Assembly: GCA_036852015.1 (NCBI GenBank)
Contig: JAANDG010000344.1
Location: 1 to 64,000, forward strand
DNA: 64,000 nt
DNA from: Pelodera strongyloides
Taxonomy: Eukaryota > Nematoda > Chromadorea > Rhabditida > Rhabditidae
Direction: 5' to 3'
The translations under genes were made by a program, and so were the position numbers. The notes beneath the pieces were generated by a model. It was not told the DNA's origin. It did not search any database and saw nothing but the letters and a program-made list of their open reading frames with translations. This document shows, one piece after another, positions 11,158-23,600 of the stretch. Position 1 is the first letter of the stretch; each line of letters begins with the position of its first letter.

Positions 11158-11668
11158 CTACAGTAACCCATTTCCAGTCTTGCATTCCCCACACATTTGC
11201 ATATCGTCCGTCTGGCAACTCGCTTCCGAAGTTGTTACCGTGCGTGCTTCTTTCATCGTTGTCGTCACCTGAGGTGGGTTGCAGGAAGGAGGGCCTGCAA
11301 TGCACACAAAATGTAATTTTATAATTTTCATTAATAAGTGATACCCATGCAAAAGAGGTGATGAGATAAAATAAAGGTGGGCGGAAGGAAAGGTATCATT
11401 ATAAAGCGGAATAATACATGCCACCCCCACTCGACATATAATACAGTAGACCAACGTTGTCCACAAAAGTATACGTATAGTATGGATACAATCTTTTATA
11501 AGAAACCAAAAAACACTTACACTTACACCCTAGTTAGCCGAGATACATGCATTATCTTACAGCCCCCAAAGAACATTCATCAAGGATAGGAATTGAAAAA
11601 TACTAAAACATAAACAACTCTCACCAGTATCATTTCGCGTAGAGAGAATGCTCTGAAGTGCCGACGCG
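11158..11668 (-). CDS. C-terminal two exons of an unidentified gene
   Basis: Exons 11668-11625 and 11294-11158 have good splice sites (CAG|CGCG, G|GTGAGA, TTGCAG|GC). The phases match and the joined frame of 59 residues ends in TAG. It reads ASALQSILSTRND, then a Thr/Ser-rich stretch with TSEASCQTDD, and ends CGECKTGNGLL. I recognise no family. Two cysteines spaced CGEC near the end could bind metal but are not enough for a call. Upstream exons should lie above 11.7 kb; none was found before the next gene's stop at 14.2 kb, so this could also be an alternative 3' end of that gene. Confidence 0.45.
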
Positions 11669-12011
11669 CTGAAATCAGATAATCAGTATACAATAACTTA
11701 AATTAGTATTTTTTATCAAATCAATTAATGTGCTTCGTTACAATCGTTACTCTACCTCTCCTACATTTAATCGCCACGTAAAATAGTCCCCTAGACTGCC
11801 AGCTGACAGACTCGTTATGTAAATGTGTACGTAAGCATGACTGGAAATAAAATCAGTGGCACACTGTCCGGTATGTATTCCACGTCAACAGTGCCCATAA
11901 CATTTTCACTCTCTTTGTTTTACAAAGCTACCGTAAGCTAAAACACCATACCCATCATAAGCCTAACCTACTAGCTAGTATACAATGCCTCTAATATACC
12001 AGCTACCATAA

Positions 12012-12990
12012 CCCTACAATACCCCAGATTCTACTCCCCACCCTACCACCTCGACCTTGTCACCACACGATTGCGCAAAACCAAAGCATAGATAAAGCAA
12101 CGTCTATTGTTTGATTTTTCATTCCGAACCCGAACTTTACAGTTAGCCCTAACTTATACCATAGCTACCATACCTATACCCCATACCTACCAACCTACCA
12201 TAACCCATATTCTATCCATACCCCACCCTACCACCTCGACCTTGTCACCACACGATTGCGCAAATCCAAACGCGTAGATATTGCGTTCCGCGCACATGCA
12301 AATCTTGTCAGTTGGCGAGAAAATATGCGAATATTGTGAATACACATCCATGAGCAGGGGATGAGTGATTGCCGTTTAATGAGAACTCTCGACCAGACAC
12401 GTAGATTATGATGATGTGATAACATACATACATATACACATAGACGATACATTACAAGACACCCTAGCGATAGAAATGAGGGCACTTATAATGTTATAAG
12501 GTATAGGGAACGATAAAACCCACACAAATAAATATATACTTTCCCTACGGTCTGGGACTAAAATCTGACTGAGGTCCGTGGTTAGCTCGATGCTTAGATT
12601 ATTCAAAAGCATACATACACACATAGACGATATATTACAGGACACCCTAGCGATAGATATACAAGGCATAGGGGACGATGAGAAAACCACTTTAAAAAAA
12701 TCACAAAACATCTGGGAATGTGTGTGTTACCTCCCATTATTTAATACGAACAATAAGTTAGTTAGAGACTTACAGACAAGCATAGGCAAATGGATACATA
12801 TACCTAGACGACATATTACAAGACAGCCTAACTTTCTTTCCCCAAGGGTTAAAGTTCAGGCGCATGGTATCTGGGTATCTCCCACCTCCCGTTGTTTAAA
12901 ACTAAGTTAGAGAATTGTTAATGTTTAGTTAGAGAGATACAGATTACGCAAGACAACCTAGCGATAGATATGGGGACATAAATGGATGCT
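12012..12990. repeat. Decayed tandem repeat, period about 183 bp
   Basis: CCTCGACCTTGTCACCACAC occurs at 12049 and 12234. A second block, AGACGATACATTACAAGACA and variants, occurs near 12442, 12625 and 12806, and a poorer copy near 12945. Spacings are 185, 183 and 181. Copies are diverged. It looks like an old satellite-type array. Confidence 0.6.
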
Positions 12991-13640
12991 CAGTATGATG
13001 AAAACGAAAACAAGAGCTATACTACTTTTAGAATGAGGGAAACCACGGCTACCGTATAAATTTGGGCCTGAAATGGTAAAAGTTACTTCATACGGCTAGT
13101 ATCTTTGCTTCCTTTTTAGAGAGTCCGATAAGTGCCCTAAGTAAGGTAGAAGGAACGATAAAAACTGAACAAAAAAGCACGCTCCATTTTTTCCTCTACG
13201 GACTGGCACTAACTTCTCGAACAGTGAAAATACATATAATTTGTTAATTTTTCATTAATTACAAGAAATTATGCATACAATTAAAAAAAATACATAATTT
13301 ATTACATATTACCATCTCCCCCCACCCATCAAGATTCTCCCTCGCACCGGCTGTAAATTAGCATATAGCATAAACAACGGTGGATAAACGCCTAGGCGTA
13401 AATTTACGAGGGCGCGCGTGAATAATAAAACTTCCGTGACCGAATAAACCCCCCGTTATCAGGTAAACAATCACGTATCCAAGAATAAACCATCTCCCGT
13501 CGATAAAATGGTGATATATCACTGATAACCTACGGTAGCTTACATAACATATAATTAAGTCCTTGTAAATCAGCCATTTCTTAGATTATACCCCTTTCCT
13601 TCAAGATCGACAAACAAGACTCATCTCTTACAGGAAAGTG

Positions 13641-13737
13641 GAAACCCCGATATGTGCCCGATTATTTGAGGGACTTTATCGGGCACATACCGGGGTTATT
13701 TTGGCAATAATCGGGCACATAACGGGGGGTTTCACAT
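13641..13737. mobile_element. Palindromic element with GGGCACAT stems
   Basis: Three alternating copies of CGGGCACATA or its complement lie within 97 bp between AAACCCCG and CGGGGGGTTT ends, so the strand can fold into a long hairpin. A diverged partial relative, opening GGAAAGTGGAAACACCG, is at 22032-22100. Confidence 0.6.
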
Positions 13738-13891
13738 CATCCACATACTACGCGCGCCGACCTCTAGGACTCAAATGTATGTTGTGAAACATTGCATTTA
13801 GCACACAGATTCACTGATCTTTTTTTTTATTCACTTGTTTGACGGGTGTGGCGCAGTGCGCAGTCGTCATCTTCCCCCCGATTTACAGTAA

Positions 13892-13972
13892 CACATGGAT
13901 AATAACAAGTTACATCCATAAAAACACGTTGGCTACATGGATAATAACAAGTTACATCCATAAAAACAACTT
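13892..13972. repeat. 42-bp tandem duplication
   Basis: Two near-identical copies of an ACATGGATAATAACAAGTTA-containing unit, 42 bp apart. Confidence 0.9.
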
Positions 13973-14035
13973 GACTGCGAAATCTCTCCTCGAAGTTTAT
14001 TCTCTAATATAATAGTGAAGTTTCAGAGAAATTCT

Positions 14036-14201
14036 CAGCGACAAACAGCCGGTTTTTGAAACATGCATTGACGTGCATATGCAAATGAATATACTTACAA
14101 TGAAAAAATTGCACACAATACCGGGCAGATATTTTTTTATACACTGCATTGGAGTACAACTTGCAGTATACGTTTCAAAAACCGGCTGTTACTCGGCTTT
14201 A
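14036..14201. mobile_element. AAGCGAAAT-family palindromic element, copy 8 (variant core)
   Basis: Ends AGCGACAAACAGCCGG and AACCGGCTGTTACTCGGCTT. The core resembles copy 5. It lies only 27 bp beyond the stop codon of the gene at 14228. Confidence 0.7.
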
Positions 14202-14227
14202 GCTGATATAAAAAATATGATCACAAT

Positions 14228-17200
14228 CTAAACTTGCATGGTCACCGCGCTGAGGCCATTGACTCCCGTTGTATTCCCCACAGTATTGCCCATAGTAATA
14301 TCTGTCGTCGGCAGATTTCTTCCTCGTCTTCTGTTACGGGCAACTCGACCTCTAGACTGAAAATAACCCAGATAAAATACAATTGTCAAATTCAGAATTC
14401 GCAACATACATTTGAGGTCTTAGGTCTTAGGCTTCCCTTTGTATGACTTGATTGTTAACCCATACAACGTTATTATTAGAATTACGGAGTAACAACTGCT
14501 AGGAAGCATAAATAAACACAGGCAAACTATCATTTTAACATAGCGTATCCACAACATACATTATTCCACAACATACAGTATAAACACAGGCAAACTATCA
14601 TTTTAATATTCTCTACCTTATTACCCCAGTTGTCGCTCCTACACTCGGCTGATCTTACTCTACCGTATGCGACATCCTCCCGACTTAATATTCTCTCACG
14701 CAAGCTCAACAAATTTCCATAAATTGCAGAACTCAACTTTCTACAGTAGTTCAGTGGTACTTGAATGCTTGAATCTGACATTGATAATCAACAACATACC
14801 GTATCCTCCACAACACACAGTACCCAATTCACTTCACAATAATTAGCTATGATCAACTTACCATTACCATATCCGATCCATGAAATCCCAATCTTTGTCC
14901 AGGCGATGTCAAACCAGCGCTACTCGGTGAATAGAGCGAGCCCATAGGGTAGGCAGAGCGGCCGGCGCCCGCTCCTCCAATTAGCGGTATCGTTGGTTGC
15001 ACCGGCAACGGCGCGGGCAACGATGCCGGTGCAATAAACGACGCAGGTGAACGAGCAGCTCGATCATTCTGATTATTCTGCGCGTTGAGCTGCTCACGAA
15101 GACGGTCCTGCTCCCGTTGGTGACGTCTAAATTCGAAACCATTCAAATCACAAACTACCATATAAAATTAATAATGTAATATGAATATCACATTGAAAAC
15201 ATTCGAAATAAACCCTCATTCATGCCCAGGAAACTAGTACCCTTAGTAAATGACAGTTTCTATAGCTAGGCTAGGCGATGTGAAATATCATCAAACCAAA
15301 TGCGTCTAATCCCTATATATGTGCACCAGCCGTTCGAAGAGCCCTACGGGCTCTTCTCCGACTGGAGGAATCGGCCTTCGGCCGATTGTTTCCCGATTTA
15401 AAAAAGAATTGCTACAATGTAAAAAGTTAACTCTCGTCTCTTTCTCCTCCCACACATTCACACGTCTCTGATTGTGGAAACGTATAATAATCAGTTTGGA
15501 TCTCCACTCGACTAACGCTACCATGCAAATTTGCCATTGAAGGTGCTGTATGTAGGGCAGAGTACTATGCTTGTGATAAGCTAGCATAGCTCAACAGGTA
15601 GAGCGTTTGACTGTGAATCGAGAGGTTGTGCGCTGCTGTGGGTTCAAATCTCGCCAGCGGCAAAGATTTTGTATGCTCTTTCGATCGAAGAATTTTCTTT
15701 ATGAACATCTTTCGTTGTGCACATAAAAACAAACCCGTGACAAACTCTTCTCCTTTATATAATAAGATATTCTAAGGAAACCCTACTCATCTGCATATAG
15801 TACCTCGTCCAGCATACGTTTAAAACACCGGCTGTTACACCGCTTTAATCCTAGAATCTGGCACCCAAACACCCCCCCCCCCCCCCCCCCCGAAGCCGAC
15901 AGCAGACTCACCGTACACTACTAGGGGGTACGATTCTTCCACCAATCACCGGATCCACCCTCCGTGCCCCCGGAGTGGGCCGCGTCTGGAGGCGCACGTC
16001 GTCAAGACTTGGACCAGTACTGAAAACGAGAAGGATAAACACGAAACGCGTACTTTATATCAACTGAATATGTGGAAAGTATAGAGGTAAAGGGGAGTTG
16101 CAGACAGAGATAGAGGGAGAGAGATAAAGAGACCACAGCCACTGTATTTACTTACGCACTAACATCAATTCAAGTCACACACGCTTCCCCGGAATATAAT
16201 CACAATGAAACATCATGCCTAAAAAAATTAAGCTCACGACAAAGCGAAAGGAAAACGAAACATAAGGGACAATCTACACGTCTTTTGTATATCAGGATCA
16301 GAACCGCACGCTGCGGACGCTAATACACATCCGAACTAATGTACAGTGCGTTACGAAAGTATATTCGCACCCCCCATATTTGACAGTCACCTTGTTAGGA
16401 CAACTTTTTGGAAGAAACTATTGACACTAAGAAATCGAGCCGAAAAACCCTACGAAAATGAATATTACGGTATGGGTATAACGTTTTTCGCCATGCTTGA
16501 TTTAGCCGTGTTCAAAATTTTACCAAAAACTTGTTCGAGAATTCTAGAGGAGTGCCTACATACTTTCGTGATGCACACTGTATAAACAACAACCAATGAA
16601 TGTCCAATCCAGTTCGCACAATCGCAAACAAAACAAAGTAAACAAAACAAAAAAACGTAAACAAAACAACAATAACTCACGCTCCATAATCACCAAAGGG
16701 ATCTCGGCGCACCGCGTTCTCCACTACAATATCGCTATTGTCAGTATCTGAACACGAAACTTTGTCCTAAGGTGGTCAGCAGAATCCCACAATGAAACAT
16801 TAAGCCGCGTTCGAGTTGGGGAAAAGTTGGTGGAATTACGGAATTCCACCGTTCGAGACGGACGCGGAAACGTGCGTGGAAAAGCAAAAATACCGTAGTG
16901 GAATCGTTGTGGGATTATGTTTTTAACCGCTGCATGCGCCAAACATGACGCTTGACCCCGACGGTTGGGGTTAAATAGAGGAAAAACATTTACGTTTCCG
17001 GTGTCCCATATCGAATGGTGGAATTCCGGAATTCCACAACTTTTTCCCAACTAGAACGCCGCTTTAAAGGGACAGGCCCATCAAAATAAACCTATATTTA
17101 CGATACGTTCATAATGACTATCAAGCATTTTTATTACAATATATACAAACTAAATTTCACCATTATTCGCCCTGGAAAACTTTTTTCCAATGCGCTCAAC

Positions 17201-18384
17201 GCATATGTATACCATAAAACTGCAGATTTCAAAGCTATATATGCAAATTTTAATCGCATTATAATTTCACGATAAATTTGCATAGACGACAAGGATATTT
17301 GCGGCTTTACGGTATACATTTAAGCTGAGCGCATCGTAAAAAAGTTTTCCATGGCAAATAAATGTGAAATTTAGTTTGTATATATTGTAATAAAAATGCT
17401 TGATAGTCATTATGAACGTATCGTAAGTATAGGTTTACTTTGATGGGCCTATCCCTTTAAAGCGAAATGCTAGCCCCTTTGGAAAATTTGCATATGATAA
17501 GCAAATCCTATGTGTCCTATGCTAATTTTGTACGATCGTCCACGGCAATCGTACAAAATTAACATAGGATACATAGGATTTGCTTATCATATGCATATTT
17601 TCCAAAGAGGCTAGCATTTCGCTTTAAGGAGAAACACCGGCCGGCTTTTGAAAGGCACGTCGCACGTGATATATTCAGGAATAAATCACATCATCATCAA
17701 AAGTTTACCATTTGTATCCATCGCATTTCCGGGATCGATGTCTGCCAGGAACTCGCTGGGATCAACAACGCGCACGGGTGGATCGCCTGAAATGACAACT
17801 TCTTCACGTTCACAACAATTAGTCGCATTCAACGAGAAACTCCGCGCCATCGTCGCGCACAAACCCGTGGTCCGCCACACCGGCGGGGCGGCACACAACT
17901 CTAAGTGCGCGGCGAGGACGCGGTTTGTACGCGAATGCCTAACGGCGCATCCATGGCGCAGCAGTTGCATCTCATACAAGATGCGCAAACTGAACACCCT
18001 TCGCGCACCGCATCACTAAGCGCCAATTGCTTGCGCGCGGCGATGGCGCGGAGCTTCATCACTGTTTACAAATGCACCATTTATCGTAACTCTTATATTT
18101 AGATGCACAGAAACGAGGTCGAAAAGAAGTTAGCGTCGCCGCTAGACATATCCTATTGCCATGTAACGTACGGTAACGTACACCTTGCTAGGCGCGCTAA
18201 TGCTGACACAAAGACTTACCCCACTGCATCTGCTGGAAAACCATATAAAGTGTCGACGCCACATCCTGTGTTTCGGTCTTCAACAAAACCTCCTCCAACT
18301 CGTCACTGAGTTCACTTTGCTGCGATCTGAAAGCATCTACTATTGATTTAATAAAGATACGAACTTTGCCTTGTCCTTTATTAT

Positions 18385-18476
<92 letters not shown>

Positions 18477-19410
18477 AGATTACCTTTCAAGGCTAAAAGG
18501 CTCTACACGTGAATATTGTACTTTGTTACTAAGGACCTCCCCTATGGAGAGCGGCCTTTCCGTGTTTGCTTCAAGCAATATAATACACACAATCCATAGC
18601 GTTAGCAAACTCGATATTGGACTTCCGCGAGCTTTAAACTACTGTACTGAGCAGTGCTTTAAAGCAGTACTGCACTAAATCAAGCTCTATAATTCAGGGC
18701 CTACGGCCTAATCATATAAGCATACATGAAAAAGAACCACTTTACCTGGGGAGATGCAGCTCACTCGCGGCGCGCGGTCTCAGTGGACGACAGAAATCAA
18801 GCACTTGAAAATGCATCTGTAAACTCAAATAAAGTATTGAAAAAAACAATGATATACCATAAAGGAAAAGTGAGTGTATAAATTTAGGATGTACAAAGGA
18901 AATTATGAACTATAAAGCAAAGTGAGTCATGAGTTATCATGACACCCCGTTTCGACCCAATATCGTATACGAGGATTTTGCCCGGGTTGGGTCTATGTAA
19001 ATTTGATCTGTAACAACCTAAGGCACCCTTGTACCCTAGGCTGTGGTAACACACCTCCCACCCTACCTACCGTCGAGAAAAAAACACTGACAGCTTACAC
19101 ACACTAAGCATTACCAAAACCTAGCGGGGGTTCTTTCATACATTGTATCAGTGTTTGTTTACTTCTACGTCTCTACCTCTACCGTATCCCTGTCGAAATA
19201 ACCGTCGTCAGCTTACGTACAGTAACCCTACACCCTACTACAGTAATCCCAGAAGTCCCCTATCAACAAAACGACCAACCTCCGATGGACTATTCGCATC
19301 CTTAATCATAATACTCCGATCTCCCACAATTGTCAAAGTTCCCGTCGTGGATGAGTCAAAGTCCCGGTACTTCTCCACCAAAGTTACATTCTCGAAATCC
19401 ATACCCGTGA
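14228..19410 (-). CDS. Unrecognised 315-residue protein, complete eight-exon gene
   Basis: Exons on the minus strand: 19410-19280 (ATG at 19402), 18816-18746, 18326-18220, 17786-17709, 16747-16681, 16019-15912, 15126-14862 and 14356-14228. All seven junctions have GT/AG sites and matching phases, and the joined frame is open to a TAG. The N-terminal half is mixed and acidic (MDFENVTLVEKYRDFD; QQSELSDELEEVLLKTETQD). The middle has a DPSEFLADIDPGN stretch and VRRDPFGDYG. Residues near 185-200 are charged (RRHQREQDRLREQL), followed by an Ala/Pro/Gln-rich linker. The C-terminus has a basic run (SRGRVARNRRRGRN) that could be a nuclear localisation or RNA-binding tail. No signal peptide or membrane segment is visible. 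I considered a ubiquitin protease and the proteasome inhibitor PI31 and found neither match convincing. The acceptor lies 8 nt before the ATG. An 83-bp AT microsatellite and a cluster of palindromic elements sit in its introns. Confidence 0.7.
15320..15690 (+). repeat. Two-hairpin plus tRNA-like repeat, copy 1
   Basis: Opens with two perfect short hairpins, GAAGAGCCCTACGGGCTCTTC and then a loop of AATCGGCCTTCGGCCGATT. About 190 bp of semi-conserved sequence follow (with TGTGGAAACGTATAAT and ATGCAAATTTGC), then the tRNA-like module at 15580-15661, then AAAGATTTTGTATG. The same order and spacing occur inverted at 30640-30966. It behaves like a dispersed, probably retroposed, repeat with an internal RNA polymerase III promoter; the mechanism is inferred. 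Confidence 0.65.
15580..15661 (+). pseudogene. tRNA-like module of the dispersed repeat
   Basis: A box TAGCTCAACAGGTAGAGCG and B box GGTTCAAATC are close to consensus. A seven-base loop CTGTGAA on a weak stem would give a GTG (His-type) anticodon. The arm between anticodon and T stem is about 14 nt too long and the acceptor stem barely pairs, so this is a promoter relic rather than a tRNA gene. Confidence 0.6.
15872..15891. repeat. Poly-C tract
   Basis: Twenty consecutive C bases on the plus strand, 21 bp past the donor of the exon ending at 15912. Length is likely to vary and to be prone to sequencing error. Confidence 0.9.
16800..17066. mobile_element. GCGCGTTCG-family inverted-repeat element
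   Basis: Left arm CCGCGTTCGAGTTGGGGAAA, right arm TTTTCCCAACTAGAACGCCG, about 45 bp long, each holding GGTGGAATTCCGGAATTCCACC-like inner palindromes. It is the first of three elements abutting end to end. Confidence 0.8.
17064..17460. mobile_element. Fold-back element with long arms
   Basis: About 170-bp arms: TAAAGGGACAGGCCCATCAA at the left and TTGATGGGCCTATCCCTTTA at the right, with few mismatches along their length. No reading frame. It joins its neighbours at TTTAAA on both sides. Confidence 0.85.
17458..17627. mobile_element. Near-perfect palindrome with AAGCGAAATGCTAGCC ends
   Basis: An 82-bp arm beginning TAAAGCGAAATGCTAGCCCC is mirrored to GGCTAGCATTTCGCTTTA. It shares the outer AAGCGAAAT with the common family, but the rest is different. 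Confidence 0.85.
18380..18474. repeat. AT dinucleotide microsatellite
   Basis: About 83 bases of (AT)n with one interruption, preceded by (TTA)n. It lies in an intron of the unrecognised gene, about 55 bp upstream of an exon. Confidence 0.95.
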
Positions 19411-20699
19411 CTTAAAAATCGCATATAAAATGCGGACAATACATTAAAGCTCATATTTTACCACAAATTCAACTTTGCTAAACAAAGTAAGGGAATAAAA
19501 CAACCCAATCAATGAGACAATACAATCACGCAACATCCTACAACAAAGCAGCCCTTGATAAAACAGTACCTTAATGATAAAACCCCTTTCTAACGCTCAA
19601 TCTACCGGGAGCCTCTCATATATATCACGATCGTATTCTTCCAACAGTAACTCATAGTATCACACTGAATACCAATGTACGGTACCCACACTGGTGCATG
19701 TCCTAATTCGATCAGATTACCAGAAATACGTAATACCTCCTCACAGAAAACAAACACCACAACAAGTAAACGTTCCGAAACTAAATCGACATCCCATTCA
19801 ACATTAATAAAACATTTAATATTTATTTAATCAAAAGACGTATATTACAAAACAAGGCAAGCAAAGAAAATCCACCGTAATGTGATAAAAACTATCAAAC
19901 AATCACCGGTCTTCAATCGATAACAGTAAAGCGAAAATAAAGCAACATTACAGGCATCGTGCACGCAGTTTACAGCTATAACAAAAACACTGTCCTCTAA
20001 AACAAATAAAAAAGTTAATAACGCGGTTTGCGGTTTATCTCTATGGGAGATCTATTACAACAGAGTCAATATGAGTCAATATGAGTCACAGCTAATTGAA
20101 GTAAAAAATGGTAAGGTTAGATAGATCTTGTCGCCTCACAAAAATATGCAAACCTAAAAAACTAGTGCTATTACTATTCATAAAGACAGATAATCCAAAC
20201 GTTCACTGATGGTAAATTCTAAACTTACTTAAGCAATATGGAAGTTTTAAAAGAACCCTAAATGAATAATAACAACGATAAACAGTCAGAGTAAAGGTAA
20301 ACCAGTGCGAAGAGGTACCATACTGATTGTGAGATCGCTTCAAGTTCTAAAGTGCACCAAAAACCGTAACAAGTTTGAAAAGACATATAGACAAATAAAC
20401 AAGCTATCAGAGTATTTCATAGAAAACCCTACACACCGGAAGTGTAGAAAATAAAACAAATCTAAAAACAATTGTAAACGTACAATTTCAACAACAATTA
20501 TGATTTATCGCTTTACAATTGAAATTAAAAATAAATATGCCCGCTGGGCTCTATTGAAGGATTTAGGCTTTTAAAGTAAGCTACGCGCTCGCGCGGGGGT
20601 CCAAACCCCACAAATTACAGTATCCCGCCTAATCAGTACCGTAAGTACCGTCTAATCAGTACCGTAAGTACCGTCTAATCAGTACCGTAAGTACCGTAC
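19411..20699. other. Gap between the FANCJ stop and the next minus-strand gene
   Basis: About 1.3 kb without exons. It should hold the FANCJ 3' untranslated region and the leading acceptor (TTTTTAAG, 19411-19418) of the following gene. The only repeat is the 23-bp tandem next to the FANCJ stop. Confidence 0.5.
20630..20699. repeat. 23-bp tandem repeat abutting the FANCJ stop codon
   Basis: Three copies of TAATCAGTACCGTAAGTACC plus three bases. The last copy ends at the base next to the TGA (20702-20700). Confidence 0.9.
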
Positions 20700-23600
20700 T
20701 CAGTCTGCCGTAATCAATTCCCCAACGGGCACTGATGACCTGTTCTCTTCATCTGCCGCTTCAGCTTGCATTCTTTCGACGAATGCCTCGTATTCATTCT
20801 CAAATTGGGCGTAAGATGGGAAGTTACGCAGTTGCTTTCGGATCCACCTAAAACATGTTTTATTCAGTGTAACCCATAGAATAACCCATATACCCCGCAA
20901 TATTTAGCTGCCGAGGCAAAGCCTCGGCAGGGATCGTGTACAATGGAATGCAATTTGGGACTCGCAGCTGTCAAACCGACCTTTAGGGCGCGTTCGGGAT
21001 GCCGAATTCCGAACAAAAAAACGTTTCAAAAGTAGTTCGGGATGGCAGGTCGGAAATGAAATTGTTTTCCACAGTACATTTAGCCTTTGGGCACAGAGGC
21101 ATTCATTTGGCTCCAAATATTTCTGCATAGCTAAATACAAGTGGTCTCAGTGCCCACGGGCTATATGTACTGTGGAAAATAATTACATTTCTGACCGGCC
21201 ATCCCGAACTACTTTTGAAACGTTTTTTTTGTTCCGAATTCCACATCCCGAACGCGCCCTGACGCTGAAGTACGAGTCGTCAAGGTAATCAAGGTAAGGT
21301 AATATGTATATGTAAAATGGTCTAAAGAAAAATTGATTCTTGAATGCTCATGCAACATTCATCACCACAGGTTTTTGGAACACGATGGACAGATACATTC
21401 CTATGCCTATGTGTTGCCTCGATCCTCGATTTTCAATCATAAGCAATGTATTTGGATATAATGCAGAGGAACGCAGTTTTTCAAAATCCGTTCAACAAGC
21501 GGCTGTTATACCGCTTTAACATTCAAATCACTCACTTGGAAATCCGATTCGGGTTGTTCGGGTTCATCTGGGGCATCAGACGGTCGTCCACCAAAACGAG
21601 AGCGCCCCAGTCATTACGATGCCGTAGACATCTACAGAAATATTATGTAAAAGCTAAATATTGCGTTGGAAAAAGTGGGCATGGTCACCAAATGGTTACC
21701 AAAAGGTCTCCAAATGATCAAAGGTAACTACACTATCGCAGACACCTATAAACACCGACTACATATCAACATAAATAAGGTAAAATGTCATAGGCATCGG
21801 GTACTACCAGGGTATAAATTCCGTGCGTAAATGGAGGTGGTTTCCTTCGCTTAGTGGTAGACCGTTGTTTTAATAAAACACCATGTTTCACTCAAATATA
21901 TAAATTTCTAATTGCTTTCGGAGGTGGTTCGTGCGTGTTTCAACGCACCAACCAATACCCCTGGGTACTACTGATGATAGATGTGTCATCAGCACATAAA
22001 AAATGTATAGTACACGATAGCAGCTACACTGGAAAGTGGAAACACCGAGCGCCCGATTATTTCAAAAAGGAAAACCCCAATATGTGCCAAACGGTTTCGC
22101 ACAAATCACGAAACCGCGGCCCGATCAGATGAGGGACGTGATCTAGCATATATCGTTGTTAACTGAGCGAAGACAACTGATTAATGCAACGAATGCTCCA
22201 CATTTCACACATTCATGAAACATTGATATTTTCCCTCATTGGTCATTTTCTGATGTGGTGCACTGCACATTTAAAACGCATTTCGCAATCGGATTCCGGG
22301 CTGAATACCACAACGACAGCCTCGACCTTGTAAATTTGTTACAACATTTATGCCAGGTGTTTTAGTTTTTATAGCGCTCTTATTCGCCTGTTTCATTTGT
22401 ATTATTATTTATTTATTCTTTGATAATGGCCTTATATTGACAAAACTTGCGCGATACATTTGCTGTCGTAATAAATGTTTGTGTTATGTTATGACCTCGT
22501 CCGACCAACAGAGGAAGGACAACAAACGGAACAATGCAACGCCTTCTTCAATAAGCCGATTTTTCGCGCACGAACACTCAAACACAACAAATAATAAACC
22601 ATTATTAAAGTAAACTCTACACAACCAACCTTCCTAGAGCCTGGTTCAACGCCCTATAGGCCTGCGTGGTGTACCACGCGTCTCCCGTTAAAAGATTCTG
22701 CGACTTGCTGTTCTCATTGTTGTACTTCTTCTTTTCGAGCACCTAAATCCAATGAATACAGAATAACATACTCTATAAGCTCAGAAAATAAAGAAGACAA
22801 ACTCACCAATGGTACAAGATATTAACAATACAGCTTCTGTTCCACCTTCTACATTAAGTTTTATTCTAATACGCCTAAAATGTAACAAAAATGGACAGAA
22901 CACAGAACAAGGCGCTCTTTTGAATTCAAAGTTAGTTAGTATTCAACCATAATCACACAAAGATAAGTATCCGTCAAACTACTTATAAAAACCCCCACGA
23001 AATACCTCTAGCTATTATCCAAAACTGCCAAATGACGACAACGCTCCTATAGATCTCTACATTAGCTACAGTACTCCTAAAGCTACAGTACTCCAATAAA
23101 TAGCTAAAGTACACCAATAAATAGCTACAGTACTCCAATAAATAGCTACATTACTCCAATAAATAGCTACAGTACTCCAATAGCTACAGTACTCCAACAA
23201 ATCCCTACCAAATCATCGTATGCATTCGGGAACGGAATCCCCACCGAGATCACACATCTGGCCAGGTCGTCGGCAAAGTCGATGCCTTCGGAAATCTGGA
23301 AATTGTAAGTTTAGGAGTTAGGATTTAGGATTCAAACTCATAAACCCGCATTCACCAAAGAACAAACGAAGGAACATCATACGCTCTTGAGCAAGGCCAT
23401 AAAGGCGCGTTAGAGTAGGGCGGAAAAACGAAAAAAAAACATGCTACTTTTCCGTGTATAGTATAGGTATGGGGTGTGCAAAGTGACAGACAGAGACACA
23501 TGTTTTTCCTTTTCCGCCCATATCTAACGCGCTAAGGCACTCTTGAGAAAATGATACGTCCAGTGAAATGATAAAACCAAAAAGAATAACATATCAAATT

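Larger units (their letters stand above)
11669..14227. other. Intergenic or intronic repeat region
   Basis: No supported exon. It contains a decayed tandem repeat with a period near 183 bp, a short tandem duplication and two palindromic elements. A plus-strand TTTATT at about 13829 would read AATAAA on the minus strand, roughly 400 nt after the stop of the gene at 14228. Confidence 0.4.

Noticed and set aside
15580..15661. Functional tRNA-His
   Set aside because: The anticodon loop could read GTG, but the variable arm is too long and the acceptor stem does not pair. A second copy shows it is part of a dispersed repeat.
14853..18019. Ubiquitin-specific protease or PI31 assignment for the unrecognised gene
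   Set aside because: DPSEFLADI and DPFGDYG give local resemblance only. The catalytic boxes of a protease and the FP domain of PI31 are absent.
18197..18490. Tyr-Ile repeat peptide
   Set aside because: Translation of the AT microsatellite fused to a real exon (18326-18220).
22350..22613. Plus-strand frame of 87 codons with a hydrophobic start ([19 protein letters not shown])
   Set aside because: Looks like a signal or membrane segment, but it lies in a FANCJ intron, AT-rich, without splice context or recognisable similarity. Left uncalled.
23073..23200. CRISPR-like array
   Set aside because: Units are contiguous 21-bp tandem repeats with no spacers, in an animal intron.
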